Shown here: positions 1 to 8,333 of the stretch, piece after piece
Numbering within the stretch: the stretch's first letter is position 1
Layout: every line of letters begins with the position of its first letter
Source: an uncultured Muribaculaceae bacterium
GTDB lineage: Bacteria > Bacteroidota > Bacteroidia > Bacteroidales > Muribaculaceae
DNA: 35,601 nucleotides
NCBI GenBank assembly: GCA_910588065.1
Contig: CAJUPZ010000025.1
Coordinates: forward strand, 1 to 35,601
Direction of reading: 5' to 3'
Notes under the pieces: generated by a model
The model's input: only the letters and a program-made list of their open reading frames with translations
Databases searched by the model: none
What the model was told of the DNA's origin: nothing
Made by a program: the position numbers and the translations under genes

Positions 1-44
1 GTAAGTCTTTCAATGTTCTCTGCTTTGTTTCTCAAAAGCGAGTG

Positions 45-75
45 CAAAGTTAGAGAGTTTCTCCGAACTGTGCAA
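45..75 (-). promoter_or_regulatory. Leftward Bacteroidetes-type promoter
   Basis: On the minus strand a TAACTTTG box (45–52) fits the Bacteroidetes -7 consensus TAnnTTTG. A TTG (73–75) lies 20 nt upstream, where the -33 element is expected. It would drive a gene to the left of the window, divergent from the DUF1460 gene. Confidence 0.55.
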
Positions 76-208
76 TACCTCGCTTATTCATTTAACTATA
101 TTTTAACACTAATCGCCCACATTTCACATCTATTCACATCAGCGTTATTTCAAGGCCTCCCCCGCCCTATTTTATAATACGCTGATAATCTGCTCTTTAT
201 TTAATTTA

Positions 209-240
209 GTTGCAAATATGCCATGTAGTGACTAATTTTG
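209..240 (+). promoter_or_regulatory. Promoter of the DUF1460 gene
   Basis: GTTG (209–212), a 20-nt spacer and TAATTTTG (233–240) match the Bacteroidetes -33/-7 promoter. The predicted transcription start near 247 lies downstream of an in-frame ATG at 210 and upstream of the ATG at 267, so it decides the start codon of the next gene. Confidence 0.6.
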
Positions 241-266
241 TAGGAATTAGATTAAAAATAAGATTC

Positions 267-1127
267 ATGCATATCAAAACAATCATAGCAGCTATTGCTC
301 TCGCTCTCTCCATATATAATAATGTGTGGGCGGTAACACCCTCGCAGGTGAAATTTGGCAACGCAGCCTCGGACACTACCGCGATCACCCGGATACTGAT
401 GGACAATTTCAGCCGCGATGGCTACGCGCCGGGCGAGCTGGTTGTGAAACTTGGTGAGGAATTCATCGGTGTACCGTACCGGGGCGGCACACTCGAGGGG
501 ATGCCGGAGGAGCTTACAGTGAATCTGGACGGCATGGACTGTATGTCGTTTGTTGAGAATGTTCTTGCTCTTGCGGTGACGCTGGAAGAGAAGCGCACGT
601 CGTGGATTGACTTTGTCTACAATCTCGAGAGGCTCCGCTACAGAGGGGGAAATATGGACGGCTATTCAAGCCGGCTGCATTATTTCAGCGACTGGGTTGT
701 GGACAACAGCCACCGCGGGCTTGTGAGCGATGTGACTGCGAGGATCGCCAACCCCGCATATCAGGTCAAGACCCTGGAGTTCATGAGCAGGAACCGCGAC
801 AAGTATCCTGCTCTGGCGGACAGCCTTGAGTTCGAGCGGCTGAAGGGTATGGAGATGGGGTACAGGTCACACAGATATCCCTACATAAAGTCAACACAGG
901 TTGATAATGCTTCGATAAGACCCGGAGATATAATTGCCGTTACCACAAAGACTCCGGGGCTGGATGTGAGCCATGTGGGCATTGCCGTGAATGTGGATGG
1001 CAAGATTCATCTGCTTCATGCGTCCTCTAAGGAGGGTAAGGTGTGCGTCACAAAAATTTCGCTCGCGGAGTATCTGAAGCGCAACCGCGGGGCGTCGGGA
1101 ATAAGGGTGATAAGACTCAGCGAGTGA
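267..1127 (+). CDS. Secreted DUF1460 (NlpC/P60-like) protein
   Basis: This 286-residue protein resembles the DUF1460 family, which adopts an NlpC/P60-like cysteine peptidase or amidase fold and is thought to act on cell-wall peptides. Residues 1–22 form a signal peptide ending in VWA, so it is probably periplasmic. The likely catalytic Cys92 sits in GMDCMSF, a likely catalytic His236 in DVSHVGIAV, and a further His near 251. I chose the ATG at 267 because it begins the signal peptide and lies just after the promoter; an in-frame ATG at 210 would precede the transcription start. The gene stands alone and converges on eno across a shared hairpin. The substrate is unknown. Confidence 0.8.
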   Translation: MHIKTIIAAIALALSIYNNVWAVTPSQVKFGNAASDTTAITRILMDNFSRDGYAPGELVVKLGEEFIGVPYRGGTLEGMPEELTVNLDGMDCMSFVENVLALAVTLEEKRTSWIDFVYNLERLRYRGGNMDGYSSRLHYFSDWVVDNSHRGLVSDVTARIANPAYQVKTLEFMSRNRDKYPALADSLEFERLKGMEMGYRSHRYPYIKSTQVDNASIRPGDIIAVTTKTPGLDVSHVGIAVNVDGKIHLLHASSKEGKVCVTKISLAEYLKRNRGASGIRVIRLSE

Positions 1128-1152
1128 CGCATCACTCAGTGAATTGAAATAA

Positions 1153-1182
1153 ATCGGGCCGCTCCATAAGGGGCGGCCCGAT
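1153..1182. terminator. Bidirectional terminator between DUF1460 gene and eno
   Basis: A 13-bp stem (1153–1165 with 1170–1182, one G·T pair) closes a four-base loop between two converging genes. The T-rich flank is clearer on the minus strand (after eno); on the plus strand the tail is short (atctgttt). Its GGCCGCTCC core recurs in the hairpin at 2641–2675. Confidence 0.7.
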
Positions 1183-1210
1183 ATCTGTTTATGCTGCTAT
1201 GCGGAAGCGA

Positions 1211-2506
1211 TTATGCCTGGGGCATTTTGGTGCGCTTGCCATAGCCGTATGTTGCTGCTTCGCCGAGTTCTTCCTGGATACGGAGGAGCTGGTTGTACTT
1301 GGCCATACGGTCGGAGCGGCTTGCAGAACCGGTTTTGATCTGACCTGCGTTTGTTGCAACAGCGATGTCGGCGATGGTGGCATCTTCTGTTTCACCTGAG
1401 CGGTGAGAGATGACAGCTGTGTAGCCGTTGCGCTGAGCGAGTTCAACCGCACGGAGGGTTTCGGTGAGTGAGCCGATCTGGTTAACCTTAACAAGGATAG
1501 AGTTGGCGCAGCCGAGCTCGATGCCTTTTTCGAGGTACTTGACGTTTGTAACGAAGAGGTCGTCACCTACGAGCTGGCAGCGTTTGCCAATAAGGTCGGT
1601 GAGGATTTTCCAACCTTCCCAGTCGCCTTCGGCCATGCCGTCCTCGATAGAGTCGATGGGGAATTCTTCAACGAGCTCCTTGAGGTACTGTGCCTGCTGC
1701 TCTGATGTGAGCTTGGGAGCGTTTGCACCCTGCTTCCATGTGTAGTCGTAAACGCCGTCCTTGTAGAACTCTGAAGAAGCGCAGTCAAGACCGATGGTAA
1801 CATCCTTTCCGGGAACGTAGCCGGCGAGCTCGATGGCTTTGATGATTACATTGAGGGCGTCTTTTGTGCCGTCGAGAGCGGGAGCGAAGCCGCCTTCGTC
1901 GCCGACAGCTGTTGAAAGGCCGCGGTCATGAAGCACTTTCTTGAGGTTGTGGAACACTTCTGTGCCCATGCGGATGCCTTCCTTGAAGCAGCAAGCGCCG
2001 ATGGGACGGATCATGAATTCCTGGAAGCAGATGGGGGCGTCGGAGTGTGCACCGCCGTTGATGATGTTCATCATGGGCACGGGGAGAACGTATGAGTTAA
2101 CGCCGCCGATGTATTTGTAAAGGGGAAGGTCGAGATAGTCGGCAGCTGCTTTTGCAACAGCGAGAGAAACGCCGAGGATGGCGTTAGCGCCGAGGTTTGA
2201 TTTGGTTTCAGTGCCGTCAAGGGCTATCATTGTCTCGTCGATCTTGATCTGGTCAAGCGCGCTCATGCCTACGAGAGCGTTGGCGATGGGGCCGTTTACG
2301 TTTGCAACGGCTTTAGTAACGCCTTTGCCCATGTAGCGGGCTTTGTCGCCGTCGCGGAGTTCGAGAGCTTCGTTAACGCCGGTAGAAGCGCCGGAGGGAA
2401 CTGAAGCGCGGCCACGTGCGCCGGATTCGAGGATTACGTCTACTTCAACAGTGGGGTTGCCGCGTGAATCGAGCACCTCACGACCGATGATTTTTTCAAT
2501 TTTCAT
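1211..2506 (-). CDS. eno: Enolase
   Basis: Enolase (431 residues) converts 2-phosphoglycerate to phosphoenolpyruvate in glycolysis in the cytoplasm. All key residues are visible: the mobile loop SGAST at 38–42, the catalytic pair Glu204 (in GDEGG) and Lys340 (in LVKVNQ), the magnesium ligands Asp241, Glu288 and Asp315, and the SHRSGETED motif at 367–375. Length is normal for bacteria. It lies 195 nt downstream of rplQ, but a terminator and a -7 box separate the two, so it is probably transcribed from its own promoter rather than as part of the ribosomal operon. Confidence 0.98.
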   Translation of the reverse strand: MKIEKIIGREVLDSRGNPTVEVDVILESGARGRASVPSGASTGVNEALELRDGDKARYMGKGVTKAVANVNGPIANALVGMSALDQIKIDETMIALDGTETKSNLGANAILGVSLAVAKAAADYLDLPLYKYIGGVNSYVLPVPMMNIINGGAHSDAPICFQEFMIRPIGACCFKEGIRMGTEVFHNLKKVLHDRGLSTAVGDEGGFAPALDGTKDALNVIIKAIELAGYVPGKDVTIGLDCASSEFYKDGVYDYTWKQGANAPKLTSEQQAQYLKELVEEFPIDSIEDGMAEGDWEGWKILTDLIGKRCQLVGDDLFVTNVKYLEKGIELGCANSILVKVNQIGSLTETLRAVELAQRNGYTAVISHRSGETEDATIADIAVATNAGQIKTGSASRSDRMAKYNQLLRIQEELGEAATYGYGKRTKMPQA

Positions 2507-2565
2507 AATTGTTCGGTGTATTAATTGTATGGTTATAAGTTTCTGTTATGTTTATAAGAGTTGTG

Positions 2566-2573
2566 CAAAGATA
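2566..2573 (-). promoter_or_regulatory. -7 box of eno
   Basis: TATCTTTG on the minus strand fits TAnnTTTG and lies about 60 nt upstream of the eno ATG. I see no good -33 element at the usual distance. Confidence 0.45.
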
Positions 2574-2640
2574 ATATTTTTGCTTGGATTTGAGTGGATA
2601 ACTGATGTTATATTTTGCTGAAATATGTGACAATAAATAA

Positions 2641-2675
2641 TTCAGGCCGCTTCCAAATGGTTGGAGCGGCCTGAA
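2641..2675 (-). terminator. Terminator of the ribosomal superoperon
   Basis: A stem of about 15 bp with one bulged base (2641–2656 with 2661–2675) lies 26 nt after the rplQ stop and is followed on the minus strand by an AT-rich stretch. It ends the long ribosomal transcript before eno. Confidence 0.7.
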
Positions 2676-2701
2676 AGGGGATATTTTTGCAAGTGCCGGG
2701 A

Positions 2702-3214
2702 TTATTCGGCAGCTTTTTCTTCAGCGGGAGCTTCGGCAGCAGGAGCTGTCTCAGCGGCGGGAGCGGCTTCGGCGGCGGGAGCGGCAGCCTTGTTTGAGCG
2801 GCGGCTGCGGCGTGTGCGGCCCTCTTTTTTGCCGGCTTTGTCCTTGAGCATGTTTTCGTTGTAGTCAACGAGCTCAATGAAGCAGGTCTTGGCGTTGTCG
2901 CCGAGACGGTTTCCGGTTTTGAGGATACGTGTGTAACCGCCGTTGCGTTCAGCGATTTTCTGTGCTACTTCGCGGAAAAGCTCTGTAACGGCTTCTTTGT
3001 TCTGGAGGTAGCTGAAAACGAGGCGGCGGTTTGCCATGCTGTCGTTTTTGGCGCGGTTGATCAGAGGCTCGGCGTACATACGGAGCGCTTTAGCCTTGGC
3101 CAGAGTTGTGAAGATGCGTTTGCGCATGATCAGGGCAATGGTCATGTTGGCGAGCAGTGCGTCGCGGTGAGCCTTCTTGCGTCCGAGGTGGTTGAAGTTT
3201 TTATTATGTCTCAT
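2702..3214 (-). CDS. rplQ: 50S ribosomal protein L17
   Basis: L17 (170 residues) binds 23S rRNA near the peptide exit tunnel of the large subunit. The first ~125 residues are the conserved L17 core (start MRHNKNFNHLGRKKAHR). The rest is a low-complexity Ala/Glu/Pro-rich tail from about residue 140, preceded by a basic stretch, so the protein is longer than the ~120–130 residues common elsewhere. Such tails are usual in Bacteroidetes. It is the last gene of the ribosomal operon, 6 nt after rpoA, and is followed by the terminator. Confidence 0.97.
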   Translation of the reverse strand: MRHNKNFNHLGRKKAHRDALLANMTIALIMRKRIFTTLAKAKALRMYAEPLINRAKNDSMANRRLVFSYLQNKEAVTELFREVAQKIAERNGGYTRILKTGNRLGDNAKTCFIELVDYNENMLKDKAGKKEGRTRRSRRSNKAAAPAAEAAPAAETAPAAEAPAEEKAAE

Positions 3215-3220
3215 CGTTCT

Positions 3221-4213
3221 TTACTCTTTGTCTAATTTGTATTTTGAAATGTCCATGCCGAAAGAGAGGTTGAGGTTGGCAAGGAGTTCGTCAAGTTCAG
3301 TGAGCGACTTTTTGCCGAAGTTGCGGAACTGGAGCAGGTCGGTCTTGTTGTACACAACGAGTTCTCCGAGTGTTTCAACTTCAGCGCTCTTGAGGCAGTT
3401 GAGCGCGCGCACGCTGAGGTCCATATCCACAAGTTTGGATTTGAGGAGCTGTCGCATGTGGAGCACTTCTTCATCGAATTCTTCGTTGCCTTCGGTCTCT
3501 GTAGTCTCGAGTGTGATTTTCTCGTCAGAGAATAGCATGAAGTGGTAGATGAGGATTTTAGCTGCTTCTTTGAGAGCGTCTTTGGGCAGAATAGAGCCGT
3601 TGGTAGTGATTTCGAGCGTGAGCTTGTCGTAGTCGGTTTTCTGCTCTACACGGTAAGGGTCAACGGTGTATTTGACGTTGACGATAGGAGTGTAGATGGA
3701 GTCGATGGCGATGACGTTGACGTCGTCGGCAGGGACTTCGTTTTCTTCAGCGGGCACCCAACCACGACCTTTGTTGATGGTCAGTTCAATGGTAAAGCTT
3801 GCGCTCGGATCCAGATGACAGATTATGAGATCCGGGTTGAGAACTTCAAATCCGGACAGTGCTTTGCCGATGTCGCCGGCTTTGAAAACTGCTTGGCCTG
3901 AAACGTTGATTCTGACTTTTTCGTTTTCAGCGTCATCGGTGGTACGTTTGAGGTCAACTTTCTTGAGGTTGAGGATGATGTTTGTTACATCTTCCTTCAC
4001 ACCGGGCACGGTGTCGAATTCGTGCTTCACTCCGTCGATTTTGAGGGAGGAGATAGCGTAGCCTTCGAGTGAGGAGAGGAGGATTCGCCGCAGGGCGTTG
4101 CCGATAGTAGTGCCGTAGCCGGGTTCAAGGGGTTTGAACTCAAATTTACCGAATCGATTGTCGGCCTCCAACATCAGGACCTTGTCAGGCTTTTGGAATG
4201 CTAATATAGCCAT
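3221..4213 (-). CDS. rpoA: RNA polymerase alpha subunit
   Basis: The alpha subunit (330 residues) dimerises to start RNA polymerase assembly and contacts promoter DNA and activators through its C-terminal domain. The N-terminal domain covers about residues 1–235 (LEPGYGTTIGNALRRILLSS is the dimerisation signature near residue 30). After an acidic linker, the C-terminal helix-hairpin-helix domain spans about 255–320 (FGKKSLTELDELL). Its position between rpsD and rplQ is the standard alpha-operon order. Confidence 0.98.
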   Translation of the reverse strand: MAILAFQKPDKVLMLEADNRFGKFEFKPLEPGYGTTIGNALRRILLSSLEGYAISSLKIDGVKHEFDTVPGVKEDVTNIILNLKKVDLKRTTDDAENEKVRINVSGQAVFKAGDIGKALSGFEVLNPDLIICHLDPSASFTIELTINKGRGWVPAEENEVPADDVNVIAIDSIYTPIVNVKYTVDPYRVEQKTDYDKLTLEITTNGSILPKDALKEAAKILIYHFMLFSDEKITLETTETEGNEEFDEEVLHMRQLLKSKLVDMDLSVRALNCLKSAEVETLGELVVYNKTDLLQFRNFGKKSLTELDELLANLNLSFGMDISKYKLDKE

Positions 4214-4232
4214 GTGGATCTGGTGTTAAAGA

Positions 4233-4838
4233 TTACTTGGAGTAGAGCTCGACGATGAGCTGTTCCTTAATGTTTTCGGGGATGTCTTCGCGTGCGGGAA
4301 CGTGGAGCAGTTTGCCTGATTTGAGGGATTCGTCCCATTCGAGCCAGGGATATTTGCTGTGGTTGAAGCCAGCGAGAGCGTCAGCGATAACTTCGAGTGA
4401 TTTTGATTTTTCGCGGACACCGACAACATCACCGGGCTTAACGGCGTAGGATGCGATGTTTACAACCTGACCGTTTACAGTGATGTGGCGGTGGAGGACA
4501 AGCTGACGGGCAGCAGCGCGGGTAGGAGCGATGCCGAGACGGTAAACAACGTTGTCGAGGCGACCTTCGAGGAGCTGGAGAAGCACTTCACCTGTGATGC
4601 CTTTTGTGCGGGCAGCTTTGTCAAAGAGGTTGCGGAACTGTTTTTCGAGCACGCCGTAGGTGTATTTGGCTTTCTGCTTTTCGCGCAGCTGCACACCGTA
4701 TTCGGATGTTTTGCGACGCTTGTTGGCGCCATGCTGTCCCGGGGGGAAGTTTTTCTTGGCGAGCACTTTGTCTTCGCCGAAGATGGGTTCGCCGAACTTA
4801 CGGGCGATTTTAGTCTTGGGGCCGGTATATCTTGCCAT
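4233..4838 (-). CDS. rpsD: 30S ribosomal protein S4
   Basis: S4 (201 residues) is a primary 16S rRNA-binding protein that starts assembly of the 30S body. The S4 RNA-binding domain is visible at about residues 90–155 (LEGRLDNVVYRLG onward). The N-terminal region has no cysteines, so it is the zinc-free type. It follows rpsK after an unusually large 158-nt gap, discussed separately as a possible regulatory leader; S4 autoregulates ribosomal operons in other bacteria. Confidence 0.97.
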   Translation of the reverse strand: MARYTGPKTKIARKFGEPIFGEDKVLAKKNFPPGQHGANKRRKTSEYGVQLREKQKAKYTYGVLEKQFRNLFDKAARTKGITGEVLLQLLEGRLDNVVYRLGIAPTRAAARQLVLHRHITVNGQVVNIASYAVKPGDVVGVREKSKSLEVIADALAGFNHSKYPWLEWDESLKSGKLLHVPAREDIPENIKEQLIVELYSK

Positions 4839-4996
4839 TTTAGTTTCGGTTATTTAAAGGGTGAACCGGTTTGGGCACTGCTCCGTGCAGCCGCGACCAT
4901 AGAGAGGTGAAAAAAATATGGTCAATTTCACGGGTTTACAGGTTTTGTCGCCGATTCTGAAATAAAGTGATTAATGCGTTAGCTAAGGGAATGAGA
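4839..4996 (-). promoter_or_regulatory. Possible structured leader before rpsD
   Basis: Neighbouring genes in this operon are mostly 2–50 nt apart, but this gap is 158 nt. On the minus strand it holds a perfect 7-bp stem GACCATA/TATGGTC (plus coordinates 4895–4901 and 4917–4923) around a 15-nt loop containing T7, then a short GCAC/GTGC hairpin and a GTGAA/TTCAC pair that could close a larger fold. This may be an S4-responsive control site or a processing site. No promoter box is evident. The function is inferred. Confidence 0.35.
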
Positions 4997-5386
4997 TCAG
5001 ACTCTTCTGCGCTTGGGGGGGCGGCAACCGTTGTGGGGCAGCGGAGTAACGTCGATGATTTCGGTTACTTCAATGCCGGCGCCATGAACGGTGCGGATAG
5101 CGGACTCACGGCCGTTACCGGGGCCTTTGACGTAAGCTTTGACTTTGCGCAGGCCGAGGTCGTAGGCTGTCTTGGCGCAGTCCTGCGCGGCCATCTGGGC
5201 TGCATAGGGAGTGTTCTTCTTAGAACCTCTGAAGCCCATCTTGCCGGCGCTTGACCAGGAGATGACCTGACCTTCGGAGTTAGCGAGGCACACGATGATG
5301 TTGTTGAATGAGGAATGTACGTGGAGCTGACCAGCGGCGTCAACCTTAACATTTCTCTTTTTAGCTGCGACTGTCTTTTTTGCCAT
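4997..5386 (-). CDS. rpsK: 30S ribosomal protein S11
   Basis: S11 (129 residues) sits on the platform of the small subunit, near the mRNA exit and the E site. The whole S11 family signature is present, including HVHSSFNNIIV near residue 22 and a C-terminal PHNGCRPPKRRRV basic end. It follows rpsM by 9 nt. Length and sequence are ordinary. Confidence 0.97.
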   Translation of the reverse strand: MAKKTVAAKKRNVKVDAAGQLHVHSSFNNIIVCLANSEGQVISWSSAGKMGFRGSKKNTPYAAQMAAQDCAKTAYDLGLRKVKAYVKGPGNGRESAIRTVHGAGIEVTEIIDVTPLPHNGCRPPKRRRV

Positions 5387-5395
5387 ATTATTACG

Positions 5396-5776
5396 TTATT
5401 TTGTAGCTTTCTTCTTGTTAGCAACGGTTTTCTTGCGACCTTTGCGGGTGCGGGCGTTGTTTTTTGTGCTCTGACCGCGAACGGGGAGGCCGTTGCGGTG
5501 ACGGATGCCACGGTAGCAACCGATGTCCATGAGGCGCTTGATGTTGAGCTGGATCTCGCTTCTGAGGTCACCTTCCACTTTGTGGTCGCTGCCGATCACT
5601 TCACGGACTTTGGCAGCCTGGTCATCAGTCCAGTCCTGCACTTTGATGTCTTTGTCTACGCCTGCTTTTTCGAGGATTGATTTAGCGGCGCTCCGGCCGA
5701 TGCCGAAGATGTATGTCAAGGCGATTTCACCTCTTTTGTTCTGGGGGAGGTCAACTCCCACGATACGTACTGCCAT
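5396..5776 (-). CDS. rpsM: 30S ribosomal protein S13
   Basis: S13 (126 residues) is in the head of the 30S subunit, contacts the P-site tRNA and forms bridges to the 50S subunit. The N-terminus MAVRIVGVDLPQNKRGEIAL, the helix-hairpin-helix region (TYIFGIGRSAAKSIL) and the Arg/Lys-rich C-terminal tail that reaches the tRNA are all present. It is the first gene of the alpha-type block and lies 35 nt after rpmJ, with a possible internal promoter box in that gap. Confidence 0.97.
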   Translation of the reverse strand: MAVRIVGVDLPQNKRGEIALTYIFGIGRSAAKSILEKAGVDKDIKVQDWTDDQAAKVREVIGSDHKVEGDLRSEIQLNIKRLMDIGCYRGIRHRNGLPVRGQSTKNNARTRKGRKKTVANKKKATK

Positions 5777-5797
5777 ATTTTGACTTTATTTTTTTTG

Positions 5798-5805
5798 CAA
5801 AATTA
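5798..5805 (-). promoter_or_regulatory. Possible internal -7 box before rpsM
   Basis: TAATTTTG on the minus strand, 22 nt upstream of the rpsM start, fits TAnnTTTG. The expected -33 TTG is not seen. It could give extra transcription of rpsM through rplQ. Confidence 0.25.
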
Positions 5806-5811
5806 GTAAAT

Positions 5812-5928
5812 TTATCCTTGACGCTGCTTGTACTTGGGATTTTTCTTGTTGATAACGTACAGGCGTCCTTTGCGGCGGACTATTTTGCTGTCCGGGGTGC
5901 GCTTTTTGATTGATGCTCTAACTTTCAT
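5812..5928 (-). CDS. rpmJ: 50S ribosomal protein L36, zinc-free form
   Basis: This 38-residue gene reads MKVRASIKKRTPDSKIVRRK and ends KYKQRQG, the L36 pattern. L36 is a small late-assembly protein of the 50S subunit. The usual C-x2-C and C/H zinc ligands are absent: there is no cysteine at all, with Thr, Ser and Asn at the ligand positions. It is therefore the zinc-independent form. It lies between infA (17 nt upstream) and rpsM. Confidence 0.96.
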   Translation of the reverse strand: MKVRASIKKRTPDSKIVRRKGRLYVINKKNPKYKQRQG

Positions 5929-5945
5929 CTCTTTATTTCATTTTT

Positions 5946-6164
5946 TTATTTGTATCTGAATGCTATACGTCCTTTTGAGAGGTCGTAGGGCGACATTTCA
6001 ACTCTTACTTTGTCGCCGGGAAGGATTTTGATGTAGTGCATTCTCATCTTGCCTGAGATGTGGGCGGTGATTTCGTGCCCGTTTTCAAGTTCGACTCTGA
6101 ACATTGCGTTTGAGAGTGCTTCCACAATCACTCCATCCTGTTCTATTGCAGCTTGTTTTGCCAT
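5946..6164 (-). CDS. infA: Translation initiation factor IF-1
   Basis: IF-1 (72 residues) binds the A site of the 30S subunit during initiation and assists IF-2 and IF-3. The whole protein is a single S1/OB-fold domain, with the family hallmarks MFRVELENGHEITAHISGKM and the C-terminal LSKGRIAFRYK. It sits in the conserved map–infA–rpmJ order, 7 nt after map. Confidence 0.97.
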   Translation of the reverse strand: MAKQAAIEQDGVIVEALSNAMFRVELENGHEITAHISGKMRMHYIKILPGDKVRVEMSPYDLSKGRIAFRYK

Positions 6165-6171
6165 GTTTCGG

Positions 6172-6954
6172 TTAAATGTATCTTTGTTGCAGGGCTTCTT
6201 TGATATAATCGAATGTTGTGAGGATACGGGGTTCCATGCCGTTGATGACTATGGTGTGCTCGTAGTGGGCGGAGGGTTTGCGGTCGCGTGTGCGGCATGT
6301 CCATCCGTCGCGTTCTATGACAACATTTCTCGCGCCGAGGTTTATCATCGGTTCGATTGCTATGCACATGCCGTTTTTGAGGATCGGGCCTGTCGAGCGG
6401 CGTCCGAAGTTGGGCACCTCGGGGTCTTCGTGCATGTGTTTGCCGATTCCATGTCCGCACATTTCGCGCACCACGCTGTAGCCTTTGGCTTCGCAGAATG
6501 TCTGGATGGTGTTTGAGATGTCACCGATTCTGTTTCCTTCGCGGGCGGCCTGTATGCCTTTGTAGAGGGACTCTTTTGTTGTTACGCAGAGATCCATTAC
6601 CTCAGGGGCGATTTCTCCGATAGGGAATGTGTAGCACATGTCGCCGTGGAATCCGTCGATTTCAACAACGACGTCTGTGCCGAGGATGTCGCCTTCGCGG
6701 AGGGCATAGTTGGAGGGGAATCCGTGGACAACGGTTTCGTTGACTTCCCAGCACACGGCAGCGGGGAATCCGCCGTAGCCTAAGCAGGCGGCGTGTCCAC
6801 CGTTGTCGTGAATGTATTCTCGGGCTATGCTTTCAAGGCGGTTGGTTGTGACTCCGGGTGCGATCCACTTTGCGAGTTCGCCGAGTGTCATGCTGGCGAG
6901 AGTCGCCGCCTGCTGCATTTTTTCGATTTCCTGGGGTGTCTTGATATATATCAT
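6172..6954 (-). CDS. map: Methionine aminopeptidase, type I
   Basis: This 260-residue enzyme removes the N-terminal methionine from nascent proteins. All five metal ligands of the pita-bread fold are in place: Asp94, Asp105 (in FHGD), His168 (in GHGIGKHMHEDP), Glu201 (in AIEP) and Glu232 (in HYEHT); the conserved substrate His is at 77. It has no N-terminal extension, as expected for type I. It lies between secY (24 nt) and infA (7 nt). Many Gram-positives have adk next to map here, but this cluster lacks it. Confidence 0.97.
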   Translation of the reverse strand: MIYIKTPQEIEKMQQAATLASMTLGELAKWIAPGVTTNRLESIAREYIHDNGGHAACLGYGGFPAAVCWEVNETVVHGFPSNYALREGDILGTDVVVEIDGFHGDMCYTFPIGEIAPEVMDLCVTTKESLYKGIQAAREGNRIGDISNTIQTFCEAKGYSVVREMCGHGIGKHMHEDPEVPNFGRRSTGPILKNGMCIAIEPMINLGARNVVIERDGWTCRTRDRKPSAHYEHTIVINGMEPRILTTFDYIKEALQQRYI

Positions 6955-6978
6955 GAGTTTGCCTGCAAATGATATCGT

Positions 6979-8328
6979 TTAATAGGCGCTGCCGGTTGTA
7001 CGTCCTTTGATTTTGCCGTCTTTCATGAGACCGTCGTAGTGGTGCATCATGAGCTGGCTTTCAATCTGCTGGAGGGTGTCGAGAACAACACCTACAAGGA
7101 TAAGGAGCGATGTTCCGCCGAAGAATTGAGCGAAGTTCTGGCTGATGCCGAAGAAACGTGCGAAAGCGGGAAGAACTGCTACAATTCCGAGGAATATAGA
7201 ACCGGGGAGTGTGATACGGCTCATGATTGAATCGAGGTATTCGGCTGTCTTTTTGCCGGGTTTCACGCCGGGGATGAAGCCGTTGTTGCGTTTCAGACCG
7301 TCAGCGATGTCGTTGGGACGCACAGTGATGGCGGTGTAGAAATATGTGAACGCTACAATCATGATGAAGTATACGAGGTTGTACCAGAATCCGTTGATGT
7401 CGGAGAATGCGGCGATGAAACCGCTGCCACCTTCCTGAGAGCCGAATCCGGCGAGTGTGATGGGGATGAACATGATTGCCTGGGCAAAGATGATGGGCAT
7501 CACACCTGCTGCGTTGACTTTGAGGGGTATGTACTGGCGGGCACCGCCGTACTGACGGTTGCCGACAATTCTCTTGGCATACTGCACGGGCACTTTGCGT
7601 GTTCCCTGAACGAGGAGCACTGCGCCGGCGGTGACTGCGAAGAGGAGGATTATCTCGATCACGAACATTATGAGACCGCCCTGGGAGCCGGTTGAACCGG
7701 GGAGACGGCTGATGAATTCGTAGATGAGAGCCTCCGGCAGGCGGGCGATGATTCCGACGAGGATGATGAAGGAGATACCGTTTGTTATGCCTCTGTCAGT
7801 GATTCTCTCGCCGAGCCACATGATGAACATTGAGCCGGCTGCGAGGATGACTGTGAGGTATGCCACTGTACCGATACCCATAGTAGCGGCAGAGCCGGCT
7901 GCGCGCACCTGGAACTGAATGTTCATCAGGTAAGCGGGACCCTGGAGCAGGAGGATAAGGACGGTGAGGTATCTGGTGTACTGGTTGAGTTTCTGTCGGC
8001 CGCTCTCGCCTTCTCTCTGCATCTTCTGGAAAGAAGGGAGCACCATGCCGAGGAGCTGTATCACGATGGATGCAGTGATGTACGGCATGATACCGAGGGC
8101 GAATATAGAAGCCTGCGAGAATGCACCGCCTGAGAACATGTCGAGTAGCTGCATGAGTCCGCTCTTGTTGGTGAACTTTGACAGCGCGTCGAGGTCGCTC
8201 GGGCTGAAGCCTGGCAGAACTACGTAACACCCGAGCCTGTACACGAGTACAAGCAGGAGTGTCACGAGTATGCGTTTGCGCAGTTCTTCGACCGTCCAGA
8301 TGTTTTTGATTGTCTGTACGAATCTCAT
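6979..8328 (-). CDS. secY: Protein translocase subunit SecY
   Basis: SecY (449 residues) is the channel subunit of the SecYEG translocon in the inner membrane. About ten hydrophobic segments are visible. The plug and TM2 region (SIFALGIMPYITASIVIQLL near residue 80) and the C-terminal cytoplasmic loops (NPND-like TVRPNDIADGLKRNNGFIPG) match the family. It follows rplO by 5 nt, the standard spc-operon arrangement that couples export capacity to ribosome production. Confidence 0.98.
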   Translation of the reverse strand: MRFVQTIKNIWTVEELRKRILVTLLLVLVYRLGCYVVLPGFSPSDLDALSKFTNKSGLMQLLDMFSGGAFSQASIFALGIMPYITASIVIQLLGMVLPSFQKMQREGESGRQKLNQYTRYLTVLILLLQGPAYLMNIQFQVRAAGSAATMGIGTVAYLTVILAAGSMFIMWLGERITDRGITNGISFIILVGIIARLPEALIYEFISRLPGSTGSQGGLIMFVIEIILLFAVTAGAVLLVQGTRKVPVQYAKRIVGNRQYGGARQYIPLKVNAAGVMPIIFAQAIMFIPITLAGFGSQEGGSGFIAAFSDINGFWYNLVYFIMIVAFTYFYTAITVRPNDIADGLKRNNGFIPGVKPGKKTAEYLDSIMSRITLPGSIFLGIVAVLPAFARFFGISQNFAQFFGGTSLLILVGVVLDTLQQIESQLMMHHYDGLMKDGKIKGRTTGSAY

Positions 8329-8333
8329 TAGAA

